Shown here: positions 1 to 6,731 of the stretch, piece after piece
How positions within the stretch are numbered: the first letter of the stretch is position 1
Layout of the letters: each line of letters starts with the position of its first letter
NCBI GenBank assembly: GCA_030830245.1
Contig: JAURNJ010000158.1
Coordinates: forward strand, 1-9,205
Direction: 5' to 3'
From: Novosphingobium sp.
GTDB lineage: Bacteria > Pseudomonadota > Alphaproteobacteria > Sphingomonadales > Sphingomonadaceae
DNA: 9,205 nt
The notes under the pieces: generated by a model
The model's input: the letters and a program-made list of their open reading frames with translations, nothing else
Database searches by the model: none
Told to the model about the DNA's origin: nothing
Translations under genes and position numbers: made by a program

Positions 1-613
1 CCTCGCTGATCTCGCACAGGTCAACGCGATCACCTTTGCGGCGCGGCCGACACTGGCCTTCCTGGAACGCATCGTGGAGCCGGGACAGCGCCTCAAGTTG
101 CTCGATGTCGGCTTCGGCCATGGCGACATGCTGCGCCGCATCGCAGGTTGGGGAGCCAGGCGCGGCGTGGATTGCGAGCTGGTCGGGATAGACCTCAATC
201 CCCGCAGTGAAGCGATCGCTCGCGCGGCGACGCCCCGCGCCATGCCGATCACCTATCGCACCGGCGACTTCGCCGAACTGGCAGGGCAGGGGTGGGACGC
301 GGTGGTGTCCAGCCTCGTCGCCCATCACATGAGCCGCGACCAGCTTCTGGCGTTCCTGCACTTCATGGAGCGCGAAAGCGCGCGCGGCTGGCTTGTCAAC
401 GATCTGCACCGGCATCGCCTCGCGTATTTCGGTTACCCGCTGCTGGCGTGGATGATGGGCTGGCACCGGATTGTGCGTGAAGATGGCACATTCTCGATCG
501 CCCGGTCCTTCCGGCCCGGCGAGTGGGACGAATTGCTCGCAGCGGCGGGAGTGGCAGGCGCGGAAGTGCGCCGCTGGTTTCCCTTCAGGCTATGCGTCTC
601 CCGGGTCCGTTGA
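1..613 (+). CDS. SAM-dependent methyltransferase, 5'-truncated by window edge
   Basis: The reading frame is open from base 2 to the TGA at 611-613, so the start lies upstream; the in-frame GTG at 74 is internal, because the protein reads on naturally before it. About 203 residues are visible. A class I methyltransferase fold is shown by motif I LLDVGFGHGDML (codons from about 98), an acidic end of strand 2 (VGIDLNP) and a motif-IV-like DAVVSSLVAHHM. The C-terminal half (WLVNDLHRHRLAYFGYPLLAWMM) is hydrophobic, as in UbiE-like enzymes that methylate lipid-soluble aromatic substrates. It overlaps the next gene by 22 bp, so the two are probably co-translated. Known: in Streptomyces griseus srsB and srsC, a methyltransferase and a flavoprotein follow the type III polyketide synthase srsA and tailor alkylresorcinol phenolic lipids. 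That this gene plays the srsB role is inference. The substrate cannot be read from sequence. Confidence 0.85.
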   Translation, partial: LADLAQVNAITFAARPTLAFLERIVEPGQRLKLLDVGFGHGDMLRRIAGWGARRGVDCELVGIDLNPRSEAIARAATPRAMPITYRTGDFAELAGQGWDAVVSSLVAHHMSRDQLLAFLHFMERESARGWLVNDLHRHRLAYFGYPLLAWMMGWHRIVREDGTFSIARSFRPGEWDELLAAAGVAGAEVRRWFPFRLCVSRVR

Positions 614-1689
614 TTGTCGGCGGCGGCCCGGCGGGCGCTGCCGCAGCCATCGTGCTGGCACGCGCCGGAGTGCGCCCAACGGTGCTCGAACGTCATGCCG
701 TTCCGCACGATGCTTTGTGCGGCGGATTCCTGAGCTGGTCGACTGCAAGCAGGCTGCAACACCTGGGCATCGACCTGGCAACGCTTGGCGCGCATCCTGT
801 CGAGCGAGTGCGCCTGCTTGCCGGTAATCGACAGACCGAAGCGCGCCTGCCGCAGCGCTGCTGGTCGCTCTCGCGCCGCGTGCTCGATGCGAGGTTGCTG
901 GCCCGAGCGGAGGAGGAAGGGGCCGAGGTTTGGCGAGGAGCGAAGGTCGCCAGGCTGGTCGCTGGCGGCGCCGAACTGGCAGGCGGTGCGGCGATAGAGG
1001 CAGAGGCGACCATTCTCGCTACCGGAAAGCACGACCTGCGCGGCGCGGGCCGTCCCGCCATGTCCACTGATCCCGCCGTGGGTCTGCGCTGGCGGCTGGC
1101 GGGAACCGCTGCGTTGCAGGCAATGGTTGGTGGTGCGGTGGAACTGCACCTGTTCGCAGGCGGCTATGCGGGGCTGGCCTTGCAAGAAGACGGATCGGCG
1201 AACCTGTGCATGGCGGTCAGGCGGAGCGTTCTCGCCAGCGCAGGAGGCGATCCGGTGCGCCTGCTAGAGCGGCTAGCCGCAAGGCACTCGGCGCTGGCCG
1301 ATCGGATCGCGGTGGCAGGAAGCGATCCCGGCTTGGCGCAGGCGGTTGCGAATGTTCCCTATGGCTGGATCGCGAAGCATCCGGCGCAGGGCGAGCTGCG
1401 GGTCGGCGACCAGTCGGCGGTGATCCCTTCGCTGGCGGGTGAGGGCATAGCGATCGCGCTGGCGAGCGGCACGGCGGCGGGGCTGGCGATCCGCGATGGC
1501 ATCGATGCGGCCCGGTTTCAGAAACGTCTGGCGCGGCGGGCGCAGTTCCCGGTGAGAGTTGCTGGCGCGATTGCGAGGGTTGGTGCAAATCCCCTGGGGG
1601 CTGCTGCCATCATCGAGGCGGTCGGATTAATGCCGGCCTTGTCAGGGCTTGCAGCGCGAATGTCACGGATGGGCGAGCCTGCCGCCTAG
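592..1689 (+). CDS. FAD-dependent oxidoreductase (geranylgeranyl reductase/aromatic hydroxylase-like)
   Basis: This is a 365-residue flavoprotein. The N-terminal Rossmann motif PLIVGGGPAGAAAA (residues 6-19) binds the ADP part of FAD and is followed by an acidic strand end (TVLERHA). CGGFLSW resembles the substrate/flavin loop of the geranylgeranyl-reductase/FixC branch. An ATG motif (ILATGKHDL) and the second FAD motif RVGDQSAVIPSLAGEGI (G272-D273) are also present. I chose the ATG at 592 because it places the Rossmann strand at the very N-terminus; an in-frame GTG at 523 would add 23 residues with no family match. There is no strong ribosome site, but the start lies inside the methyltransferase gene, which suggests translational coupling. 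Likely role: redox or hydroxylation tailoring of the same metabolite the methyltransferase modifies (SrsC-like, by inference). The stop codon TAG is the first three bases of a 14-bp inverted repeat. Confidence 0.85.
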   Translation: MRLPGPLIVGGGPAGAAAAIVLARAGVRPTVLERHAVPHDALCGGFLSWSTASRLQHLGIDLATLGAHPVERVRLLAGNRQTEARLPQRCWSLSRRVLDARLLARAEEEGAEVWRGAKVARLVAGGAELAGGAAIEAEATILATGKHDLRGAGRPAMSTDPAVGLRWRLAGTAALQAMVGGAVELHLFAGGYAGLALQEDGSANLCMAVRRSVLASAGGDPVRLLERLAARHSALADRIAVAGSDPGLAQAVANVPYGWIAKHPAQGELRVGDQSAVIPSLAGEGIAIALASGTAAGLAIRDGIDAARFQKRLARRAQFPVRVAGAIARVGANPLGAAAIIEAVGLMPALSGLAARMSRMGEPAA

Positions 1690-1728
1690 AGTGGGCTGCG
1701 TAAAACCTGAAGCTCGCAGCCCACTCTA
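1687..1728. repeat. 14-bp perfect inverted repeat (hairpin 1 of intergenic element)
   Basis: Bases 1687-1700 (TAGAGTGGGCTGCG) are exactly reverse-complementary to 1715-1728, with a 14-nt loop. The left arm begins with the stop codon of the flavoprotein gene. No T-run follows on either strand, so it is not a textbook intrinsic terminator, although an RNA stem this strong could stop transcripts or protect 3' ends. It sits 24 bp from a second palindrome, and together they fill nearly all the gap between two convergent genes. Confidence 0.8.
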
Positions 1729-1741
1729 TATCTATGTTGGC

Positions 1742-1787
1742 GCATCGCCCTTCGCGAAAAACCGGTTCCCACTTTTTCGCGGGATGC
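1742..1787. repeat. Alphaproteobacterial-type intergenic palindrome (hairpin 2)
   Basis: CGCGAAAAA at 1753-1761 pairs perfectly with TTTTTCGCG at 1773-1781 around an 11-nt loop. Outer arms GCATC (1742-1746) and GATGC (1783-1787) extend it as an imperfect cruciform with unequal internal spacers. I recognise the core, read on the minus strand as AAAAAGTGGGAACCGGTTTTT, as typical of a small repeat scattered through intergenic DNA of Sphingomonadales and Rhizobiales; that is from memory, and copy number here cannot be checked. It lies directly after the TAG stop of the minus-strand CinA-like gene. Its likely role is 3'-end formation or a non-autonomous REP-like repeat. Confidence 0.65.
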
Positions 1788-1788
1788 T

Positions 1789-2553
1789 CTATTCGATTCC
1801 GCCGGGGTAGGCCGGTCGGTCCATTGCTTCGAGCCCGCGTGCCAGCGCGCGCACGCAAGCGGCAAGATCGTCGGCATCGACCGAGCGAACCACGAAATTG
1901 GCGCCGGACTTGCCATCGCGCCAGAACGGATAGCTGCCGATCTGGCAACTGGCGAAATCGGCCTCAGTCTGGCGCAGCAGGTCGGCAACCTCGCTTTCCT
2001 GACACCAGCAGCCCACTGTTTCGGACAGAAGCTGTTGGCCGCCTTCGAGCGTTCCCGAAAGCCCGTCGAGCATGCCGGCAGTGATCTGCGGAACTCCCGC
2101 CATTAGGAAGATGTTGCCATGGCGGATACCCGGAGCGCCCGTATAACGGTTGGGGATCAGTTCTGCGCCTTCGGGAACGCGCGCCATGCGCAGCCGGGCT
2201 TCGTTCAATCCGCCGCGCGATTCGTAATACCCTTCGAGGATCGCGCGCGCATCGGGATGGACGATCACGCCCACACCCAGTGCCTCCGCAACCGCGTCCA
2301 CGGTTATGTCGTCGTGCGTCGGACCGATGCCGCCAGTGGTGAACAGATAGTCGTTACGCGCACGCAAGGCGTTCACAGCCTCGACGATGGCCGGCGTATG
2401 GTCAGATACGACCCGCACTTCTGCCAGCCGGATGCCTTGCGCACCGAGCCATGTCGCGACCTGAGCGATGTTCTTGTCGTGGGTGCGACCAGAGAGGATT
2501 TCATCGCCGATGACGATCAGCGCGGCAGTAAAGATGCGGGACGATTCGGACAT
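1789..2553 (-). CDS. CinA/MoCF-domain protein (competence/damage-inducible protein A-like)
   Basis: A 254-residue protein made of the molybdopterin-binding (MoaB/MogA-fold) domain that forms the N-terminal part of CinA. Visible motifs are ALIVIGDEILSGRTHDKN (residues 11-28) and TTGGIGPTHDDIT (72-84), the two signature loops of the fold, followed by NRYTGAPGI and FLMAGVP. The C-terminal nicotinamide-nucleotide amidase domain of full-length CinA (about 400 residues) is absent, so this is the stand-alone form common in alphaproteobacteria. Known: related CinA N-terminal domains have been linked to ADP-ribose or dinucleotide pyrophosphatase activity; the substrate here is unknown. I chose the ATG at 2553 because an open frame to 2664 adds 37 Arg-rich residues that are a shadow of the upstream gene's end. 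GGAAAG lies just before this ATG. The start is 11 bp after the monooxygenase stop, so the two are probably one operon. The gene ends in TAG at the edge of the palindromic element. Confidence 0.85.
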   Translation of the reverse strand: MSESSRIFTAALIVIGDEILSGRTHDKNIAQVATWLGAQGIRLAEVRVVSDHTPAIVEAVNALRARNDYLFTTGGIGPTHDDITVDAVAEALGVGVIVHPDARAILEGYYESRGGLNEARLRMARVPEGAELIPNRYTGAPGIRHGNIFLMAGVPQITAGMLDGLSGTLEGGQQLLSETVGCWCQESEVADLLRQTEADFASCQIGSYPFWRDGKSGANFVVRSVDADDLAACVRALARGLEAMDRPAYPGGIE

Positions 2554-2564
2554 GGGCTTTCCGA

Positions 2565-4055
2565 TTAGGATGGCAGGGCCTCTTCGACAAGCGCGCACTC
2601 GCCCGGCGCGTACCCGAATGTCAGCACGCCATCTTCGATCGGGGTCTGGCGCATTTCGCGACAATCCGCGGCATAGTCCATCCCCAGGCGCCAGGGCGCC
2701 TGTGCGGCGCTCTTCGGAATGATATTTCGCGCCCTTTGCAGATAGCCCGAGGAATAGTCGTCGATGGGATTGTCCTCGATCAGGCGATGATCGTCAGCCA
2801 GCCGGGGGACGACTACCAGCCAGTGCGTTTCGTCCATGTGCCTGAACAGGCGGCACAACCAATCGGCAACGAGATCGACCTTCAGCGTCCAGCCTGCGTT
2901 GAGATAGCCCATCAGCGCGGCAAAGTTCGGCACGTTGGAGAACATGCAGTTGCGATAAAACCAGCGCTTGCTGAAATCGACCGGCGCGCCGTCAATGCTG
3001 ACCGCGATCTTGCCCATGGGCACCATGGCAAGGCCAGTAGCGGTGACGAGGATATCCGCATCGATTCGCCTGCCGTCCTTCAGCGCAATGCCCTTCTCGT
3101 CCACTGTGGCAATCTCGCCCTTGACGACGCTGGCCGCGCCGCTGCGAACCGCCTCGAAGAAGTCACCATCGGGCACCATACACAGGCGCTGCTCCCATGG
3201 CTCGTAGGGCGGGGTATAGGTCTCGCGATCATAGGCCGGGCCGAGCGCCTTGCGCAGCCTGCGGGTCAGGAAGCCACCGACCAGCCCCGGCGCGCGACGG
3301 GACAGGTTGAACAGCCAGCCCTGCACCACCGCATTGAACCGACGAACCAGGTTGTGAACCCTGTCATCGGGTAGCACCTTGCGAAGCAGGCTGGCGAGAT
3401 GGTCGCGCGCGGGCATGGCGATGAACCAGCCCGGCGTGCGCGCGAGCATCGTAACGTGGCTTGCACGCCCGGCCATCGCGGGAAGCAGAGTCACGGCGGT
3501 CGTTCCCGAGCCGATGATCGCGACCCGCTTGCCGGTGTAATCGAGATCCTGCGGCCAGAACTGCGGGTGCACGACTTCGCCGCCGAATGTTTCAAGGCCC
3601 TCTATCTGCGAGTCGTAGGGGTGATCGTAATCATAGTAGCCGGTGCCGAGAAACAGGAACCGGCCCCGGATGGAGGTGTCATCGGCAAGGCGGAGAGTCC
3701 ACAAGCCGTCCCGGCCGTTCCAGTCTGCGGCAATCACATGGGAGCCGAAGCGGATATGCCGGTCGATGGAGCGGGTTGCGGCGGCGCGACGAAGATAGGC
3801 GAGGATCGAATTGCCCTCGGCAATCGCATTTGCTTCGCGCCACGGCTCGAATTCGTAGCCTAGCGTGTACATGTCGCTATCCGAACGTACGCCCGGATAG
3901 CGGAACAGGTCCCAGGTGCCGCCAAGCTGCTCCCGTCGCTCGATGATCGCATAGCGCTTGTCCGGGCATTTGGCGGCAAGATGCGCAGCCATGCCCAGCC
4001 CGGAAATCCCGGCGCCGACTATCAGGATGTCGAGAGGTCTATCGGGCTGGTCCAT
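2565..4055 (-). CDS. EthA-like type I Baeyer-Villiger / flavin-containing monooxygenase
   Basis: A 496-residue monooxygenase. From the N-terminus it has the FAD Rossmann motif VGAGISGLG (from residue 13), GGTWDLFRYPGVRSDSDMYT (45-64), the Baeyer-Villiger fingerprint FxGxxxHxxxWP (F157-P168: FGGEVVHPQFWP), the NADPH Rossmann motif GSGTTA (182-187), and later EQRLCMVPDGDFF and VTATGL. The RYPG-RSDSDM stretch, the EQRLC segment and the C-terminal PWRLGMDY match what I recall of Mycobacterium EthA (489 aa), which activates ethionamide and oxidises ketones. Reaction class: NADPH- and O2-dependent insertion of oxygen next to a carbonyl, or S-oxidation; the physiological substrate is unknown. I prefer the ATG at 4055, directly before the Rossmann strand. 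An upstream in-frame ATG at 4130 would add 25 Cys-rich residues and run into the divergent CorA start. The ribosome site is poor: AGGGA abuts the ATG and a GAGGG lies about 16 nt further upstream. Confidence 0.88.
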   Translation of the reverse strand: MDQPDRPLDILIVGAGISGLGMAAHLAAKCPDKRYAIIERREQLGGTWDLFRYPGVRSDSDMYTLGYEFEPWREANAIAEGNSILAYLRRAAATRSIDRHIRFGSHVIAADWNGRDGLWTLRLADDTSIRGRFLFLGTGYYDYDHPYDSQIEGLETFGGEVVHPQFWPQDLDYTGKRVAIIGSGTTAVTLLPAMAGRASHVTMLARTPGWFIAMPARDHLASLLRKVLPDDRVHNLVRRFNAVVQGWLFNLSRRAPGLVGGFLTRRLRKALGPAYDRETYTPPYEPWEQRLCMVPDGDFFEAVRSGAASVVKGEIATVDEKGIALKDGRRIDADILVTATGLAMVPMGKIAVSIDGAPVDFSKRWFYRNCMFSNVPNFAALMGYLNAGWTLKVDLVADWLCRLFRHMDETHWLVVVPRLADDHRLIEDNPIDDYSSGYLQRARNIIPKSAAQAPWRLGMDYAADCREMRQTPIEDGVLTFGYAPGECALVEEALPS

Positions 4056-4122
4056 TCCCTGATCATCTAGCGCGCCCTCGCCGGATTGCCAGCAGCAGCG
4101 GACTTTGCCACAGGTATCGGCG
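4056..4122. other. Divergent intergenic region, 67 bp
   Basis: This short gap separates the divergently read monooxygenase and corA starts and must hold at least part of both promoters and leaders. On the + strand an ACAGG lies 8 nt before the corA ATG at 4123 and is a plausible ribosome site. I see no convincing -35/-10 pair and no clear operator dyad. Confidence 0.5.
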
Positions 4123-5096
4123 ATGACCATTATTGCCGCACGTCGCTATCGGGCAGGCAAGATCGTTGCCGAGCAGGTTCCGGTCGACGGCACGGGCTTG
4201 CCTGGCATGGAGGCTGGCGAGTTCGACTGGATTGGCGTCGCCAATCCCGACGCGGCCGAAATGGAGTTGCTGAGCCGGCAATACGGACTGCATCCGCTCG
4301 CGATAGAGGATGCGCTCAATCCCTCGCAAATGCCGAAGATCGACAATTACGGCGATGCCCTATTCATTGCTGCGCGCACGGCCGCGCTCGATGGCGGCGA
4401 TACGATCAGCTACGGACAGACAGCGCTGTTCCTGTCGCGCAATTATCTGGTGACTGTACGCTTCGGTTCCGAACGCGCACACAGCTCATTGCGGCGTCGG
4501 CTGGAACTCGACTCACACCGGCTGGCCGAAGGACCGGATTACGTCGCGCACGCCATCCTCGATTTCATTGTCGATGGATATTCGCCGATCATCGACAGCT
4601 TCGAGGATGCCGCGCAGCGGATCGAGGAACACGCCATCGATACCTTCCCGGATCGAGCACGATCCGCCGGATATTCCGTTTGCGTCGCCAGCTTCGCCGT
4701 TTCGAGCGGCTTTGTGGCCCGATGGAAGCGGTGTGCGAGCGCCTCGCGGTCACCGACTGTGCTGCTATCGATCCGGGCGCGCGCGTGTGGTTTCGCGACG
4801 TGCTCGATCACGTGCTCCGCGCAATGGGACGCGTTCGGGGACTTCGTGAAACGCTCGACACTGTTGTCGAGACGGCAAGCCTGCTGGAACAGCACCGGCA
4901 GGGCGCGATGACCCGTCAGCTTGCCGCCTGGGCTGCGATCCTGGCAGTGCCGACCGCAATTGCAGGCATTTATGGCATGAACTTCGACGTGATGCCTGAG
5001 TTGCGCTGGCGCTATGGCTATTTTGCAGTGCTGGGGCTCATCGCCGCAATCTGCCTCGGCCTGTGGGTGCGTTTCCGGAAGATCGACTGGTTGTAG
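4123..5096 (+). pseudogene. corA: corA-type Mg2+/Co2+ transporter gene interrupted by a one-base frameshift
   Basis: CorA proteins are pentameric inner-membrane channels for Mg2+ (also Co2+/Ni2+). The frame from the ATG at 4123 encodes the cytoplasmic N-terminal domain (for example IGVANPDAAEMELLSRQYGL and EDALNPSQMPKIDNYG) up to EEHAIDTFPDRA, residue 179. It then turns into low-complexity residues and stops at 4909-4911. From about 4659 the CorA sequence continues in another frame (TIRRIFRLRRQLRRFERLC ...). That frame holds the stalk helix, TM1, the signature YGMNF (GMN codons 4974-4982), TM2 and a basic tail ending at TAG 5094-5096. One missing base around GAGCACGATCC explains the break. 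With it restored the product would be 324 residues, the normal family length. As read, translation gives a 262-residue soluble fragment with no membrane part. The rest of both halves is well conserved, so this is a recent lesion or a sequencing error. I see no slippery heptamer. Confidence 0.85.
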
Positions 5097-5141
5097 CTTG
5101 CTGACCGAGTTTTGCCGCCTGCGCCTCTTCTCACACCCAAG
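5097..5141. other. Short spacer after corA
   Basis: This is the plus-strand 3' flank of corA. No separate + strand terminator with a T-run is visible. Read on the + strand, the hairpin at 5145-5172 has C-A and A-C mismatches and only three T after it, so it serves this gene poorly. Confidence 0.4.
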
Positions 5142-5172
5142 AAAAAAGGGCCGATCCGAGGACCGACCCTTT
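5142..5172 (-). terminator. Intrinsic terminator on the minus strand
   Basis: On the minus strand, AAAGGGTCGGTC (5172-5161) folds against GATCGGCCCTTT (5156-5145) with two G-U wobbles and a tetraloop CTCG (5160-5157). The run of six T spans 5147-5142. The wobbles are mismatches when read on the + strand, which fixes the orientation. It would end the sRNA candidate and any rimO read-through. Confidence 0.8.
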
Positions 5173-5238
5173 GAAAGTTTGGGAGAGGATGCCTGAAAGG
5201 CACGATCCGTATGTCGCATTCTTACAAATGCTGCAAGT
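5142..5238 (-). ncRNA. Candidate SuhB/MmgR (alpha-r8)-type trans-acting sRNA
   Basis: The minus strand between rimO and the terminator has the build of an Hfq-type regulatory RNA. A small hairpin GCATT-N6-AATGC comes first, then a tight hairpin TGCCT-TTC-AGGCA (5202-5190). An unpaired pyrimidine-rich segment TCCTCTCCC (5189-5181) follows, complementary to Shine-Dalgarno sequences, then an A/U-rich linker and a strong terminator with a U tail. Known: the alphaproteobacterial suhB/MmgR (alpha-r8) RNAs have this order, with a hairpin, a conserved UCCUCCC-like motif and a terminator, and a SuhB RNA has been described in Sphingopyxis. Family assignment is from memory of the architecture, not from a covariance search. 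The 5' end is uncertain: about 5238 if the promoter at 5244-5272 is used, or about 5202 if TTGCAG at 5236-5231 is the -35. No reading frame worth calling lies within it. Predicted role: blocking translation of target mRNAs. Confidence 0.6.
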
Positions 5239-5243
5239 GCGAA

Positions 5244-5272
5244 AAATAGCCGCCATGTTGCATAAATTGCAA
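5244..5272 (-). promoter_or_regulatory. Candidate promoter for the sRNA
   Basis: On the minus strand TTGCAA (5272-5267) and CTATTT (5249-5244) are spaced by exactly 17 bp, which fits a housekeeping-sigma promoter and predicts a start near 5238. The region is AT-rich relative to its surroundings. A second, weaker candidate is TTGCAG (5236-5231), 17 bp, CATACG (5213-5208). Neither is proven. Confidence 0.4.
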
Positions 5273-5274
5273 CA
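5256..5274. promoter_or_regulatory. 7-bp dyad TGTTGCA-N5-TGCAACA, possible operator
   Basis: A perfect inverted repeat with 7-bp arms and a 5-bp AT centre overlaps the -35 of the candidate sRNA promoter. It sits 15 bp beyond the rimO stop. No T-run follows, so it is not a terminator. The size and placement fit a binding site for a dimeric repressor, but no regulator gene is in the window to pair with it. Confidence 0.4.
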
Positions 5275-5289
5275 AATAATTTAAGTTAT

Positions 5290-6660
5290 TCATTTTCCAG
5301 CAAAGTAGCCGAAAAGGTCATGCTCGTCGGCTTCCTCGATATGCACCTGAACGACCTGCCCGGTTTGCAGTGCAGCAGGCACATTGCGCAGGAACACGTT
5401 GCCGTCGATTTCAGGAGCGTCGGCCTGACTGCGCCCTGTCGCGCCGATATCGCCATCCTCGTCGGGTTCGCCGACATCGTCGATGATGACCGGCAGGACC
5501 CTACCTACCTTGGCCGCCAGCTTGGCCGCACTGATCCGGGCAGTCACTTCCATCAGCCGCGTGTAGCGTTCTTCCTTGATCTCCTCGGCCACGGCGCCGG
5601 GCAGCTTATTGGCTGACGCGCCTTCGACGGGCTCGAAGCGGAAGGCGCCAACCCGGTCGAGCTGAGCTTCCTCGAGCCATTCGAGCAGGTATTCGAAATC
5701 CGCCTCGGTTTCTCCCGGAAAGCCGACCACGTAGCTGGAACGCACGGCAATGGCCGGGCAGATTTCGCGCCACTGGCGCAGACGATCGAGCACCTTTGCC
5801 TCGTTTGCCGGGCGCTTCATTGCCTTCAACACCGATGGCGATGCGTGCTGGAAGGGAATGTCGAGATAGGGCGTGAGCAAGCCCTCGGCCATGAGCGGAA
5901 TCACCGCATCGACATGCGGATAGGGATAGACATAGTGCAAGCGCACCCATGGCTGTTCGCCTTCGGGGGTCTTGAGCTGGCCAAGCTCGCGGGCAAGGTC
6001 GGTCATGTGGGCGCGCACCTGCCGCCCATGAAACTCGCGGGCTTCATGGCCGATGTCGACCCCGTAGGCGGAGGTATCCTGACTGATCACTAGCAGCTCA
6101 CGCGTCCCTGCTGCGACCAGCTTTTCGGCCTCGCGCAGCACTGCGTCTATCCGGCGGCTGGCAAGTTTGCCGCGCAGTTGCGGGATGATGCAAAAGCTGC
6201 AGGAATGATTGCAACCCTCTGAAATCTTCAGGTAGCTGTAGTGGCGCGGAGTAAGTTTGATGTCTGGCTGCGGCACCAGATCTACGAACGGACCCTGTCC
6301 TGGCGGGGCGGCTTCGTGCACCGCTTCGACGACAGCCTCGTACTGATGCGCACCCGTCACTGCCAGCACTTCGGGGAACTTCGCGCGAATCGCGTCCGCC
6401 TCGTTGCCCATGCAGCCGGTGACGATGACACGGCCATTCTCTGCAATTGCCTCGCCGATCGCAGCTAGGCTTTCCTCCTTGGCCGAATCGAGGAAGCCGC
6501 AAGTGTTGACCAGCACAACGTCTGCGCCTTCATAGTCTGCGCTCATTGCATAGCCGTCGGCCCGCAGCCGGGTGAGGATGCGTTCGCTGTCGACCAGCGC
6601 CTTGGGGCAGCCGAGGCTGACCATGCCGATACGGGGCTGGGGAGGAAGTTGCGTTGCCAT
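5290..6660 (-). CDS. rimO: RimO, ribosomal protein S12 (Asp) methylthiotransferase
   Basis: RimO is a radical-SAM enzyme that adds a methylthio group to the conserved Asp of ribosomal protein S12. The 456-residue protein shows all three domains. The N-terminal UPF0004 domain has three cluster cysteines (C18 in [15 protein letters not shown]54 in VNTCGF, C83 in TGCMG). The radical-SAM core has CxxxCxxC at C150, C154 and C157 ([10 protein letters not shown]). The C-terminal TRAM domain ends in LFGYFAGK. The [12 protein letters not shown] and [13 protein letters not shown] segments distinguish RimO from the tRNA enzyme MiaB. The start is the ATG at 6660, 12 residues before the conserved VSLGCPK; no strong ribosome site is visible. 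It is read alone, with the divergent membrane-protein gene starting 71 bp away. The stop TGA (5290-5292) is about 118 bp before the terminator, with the sRNA candidate in between. Confidence 0.95.
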   Translation of the reverse strand: MATQLPPQPRIGMVSLGCPKALVDSERILTRLRADGYAMSADYEGADVVLVNTCGFLDSAKEESLAAIGEAIAENGRVIVTGCMGNEADAIRAKFPEVLAVTGAHQYEAVVEAVHEAAPPGQGPFVDLVPQPDIKLTPRHYSYLKISEGCNHSCSFCIIPQLRGKLASRRIDAVLREAEKLVAAGTRELLVISQDTSAYGVDIGHEAREFHGRQVRAHMTDLARELGQLKTPEGEQPWVRLHYVYPYPHVDAVIPLMAEGLLTPYLDIPFQHASPSVLKAMKRPANEAKVLDRLRQWREICPAIAVRSSYVVGFPGETEADFEYLLEWLEEAQLDRVGAFRFEPVEGASANKLPGAVAEEIKEERYTRLMEVTARISAAKLAAKVGRVLPVIIDDVGEPDEDGDIGATGRSQADAPEIDGNVFLRNVPAALQTGQVVQVHIEEADEHDLFGYFAGK

Positions 6661-6731
6661 TGGCCGCGCGCCCTACACCCATGGCGGTATTTCCGCTAGT
6701 ACGGTGGCGGGGATGCGAAGAGGGGATCGAT

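Noticed and set aside
433..1185. Long open frame on the minus strand (250 codons) opposite the methyltransferase and flavoprotein genes
   Set aside because: Its translation has no recognisable motif and is a typical antisense shadow in high-GC DNA. The + strand genes in the same place have clear family motifs.
2554..2664. N-terminal extension of the CinA-like protein to 2664
   Set aside because: The 37 extra Arg-rich residues lie inside the conserved C-terminal coding sequence of the monooxygenase, and the ATG at 2553 fits the family start.
3399..3863. Plus-strand open frame of 154 codons inside the monooxygenase gene
   Set aside because: It is a shadow frame with no motif, fully antisense to a gene with a Baeyer-Villiger fingerprint.
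4056..4130. Upstream ATG at 4130 as the start of the monooxygenase
   Set aside because: It would add 25 Cys-containing residues before a Rossmann motif that normally lies near the N-terminus, and would overlap the divergent corA start.
4086..4650. Treating the 4086-5096 frame as one complete 336-residue gene
   Set aside because: Its first part is compositionally shadow-like (Arg/Gly/Ala-rich, no CorA similarity). Only the part after about 4659 is CorA.
4640..4670. Programmed -1 frameshift in corA
   Set aside because: There is no slippery X-XXY-YYZ heptamer and no obvious downstream stimulatory structure at the switch point. CorA is not known to use frameshifting. A one-base deletion or sequence error is simpler.
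4539..5219. Minus-strand open frame of 226 codons opposite the 3' half of corA
   Set aside because: It has no family motif, lies antisense to conserved CorA sequence and runs into the sRNA/terminator region.
6684..6696. Small hairpin GCGG-N5-CCGC between rimO and the DUF1761 gene as a regulatory leader
   Set aside because: A 4-bp stem of this kind is expected by chance in GC-rich DNA, and no other leader feature supports it.
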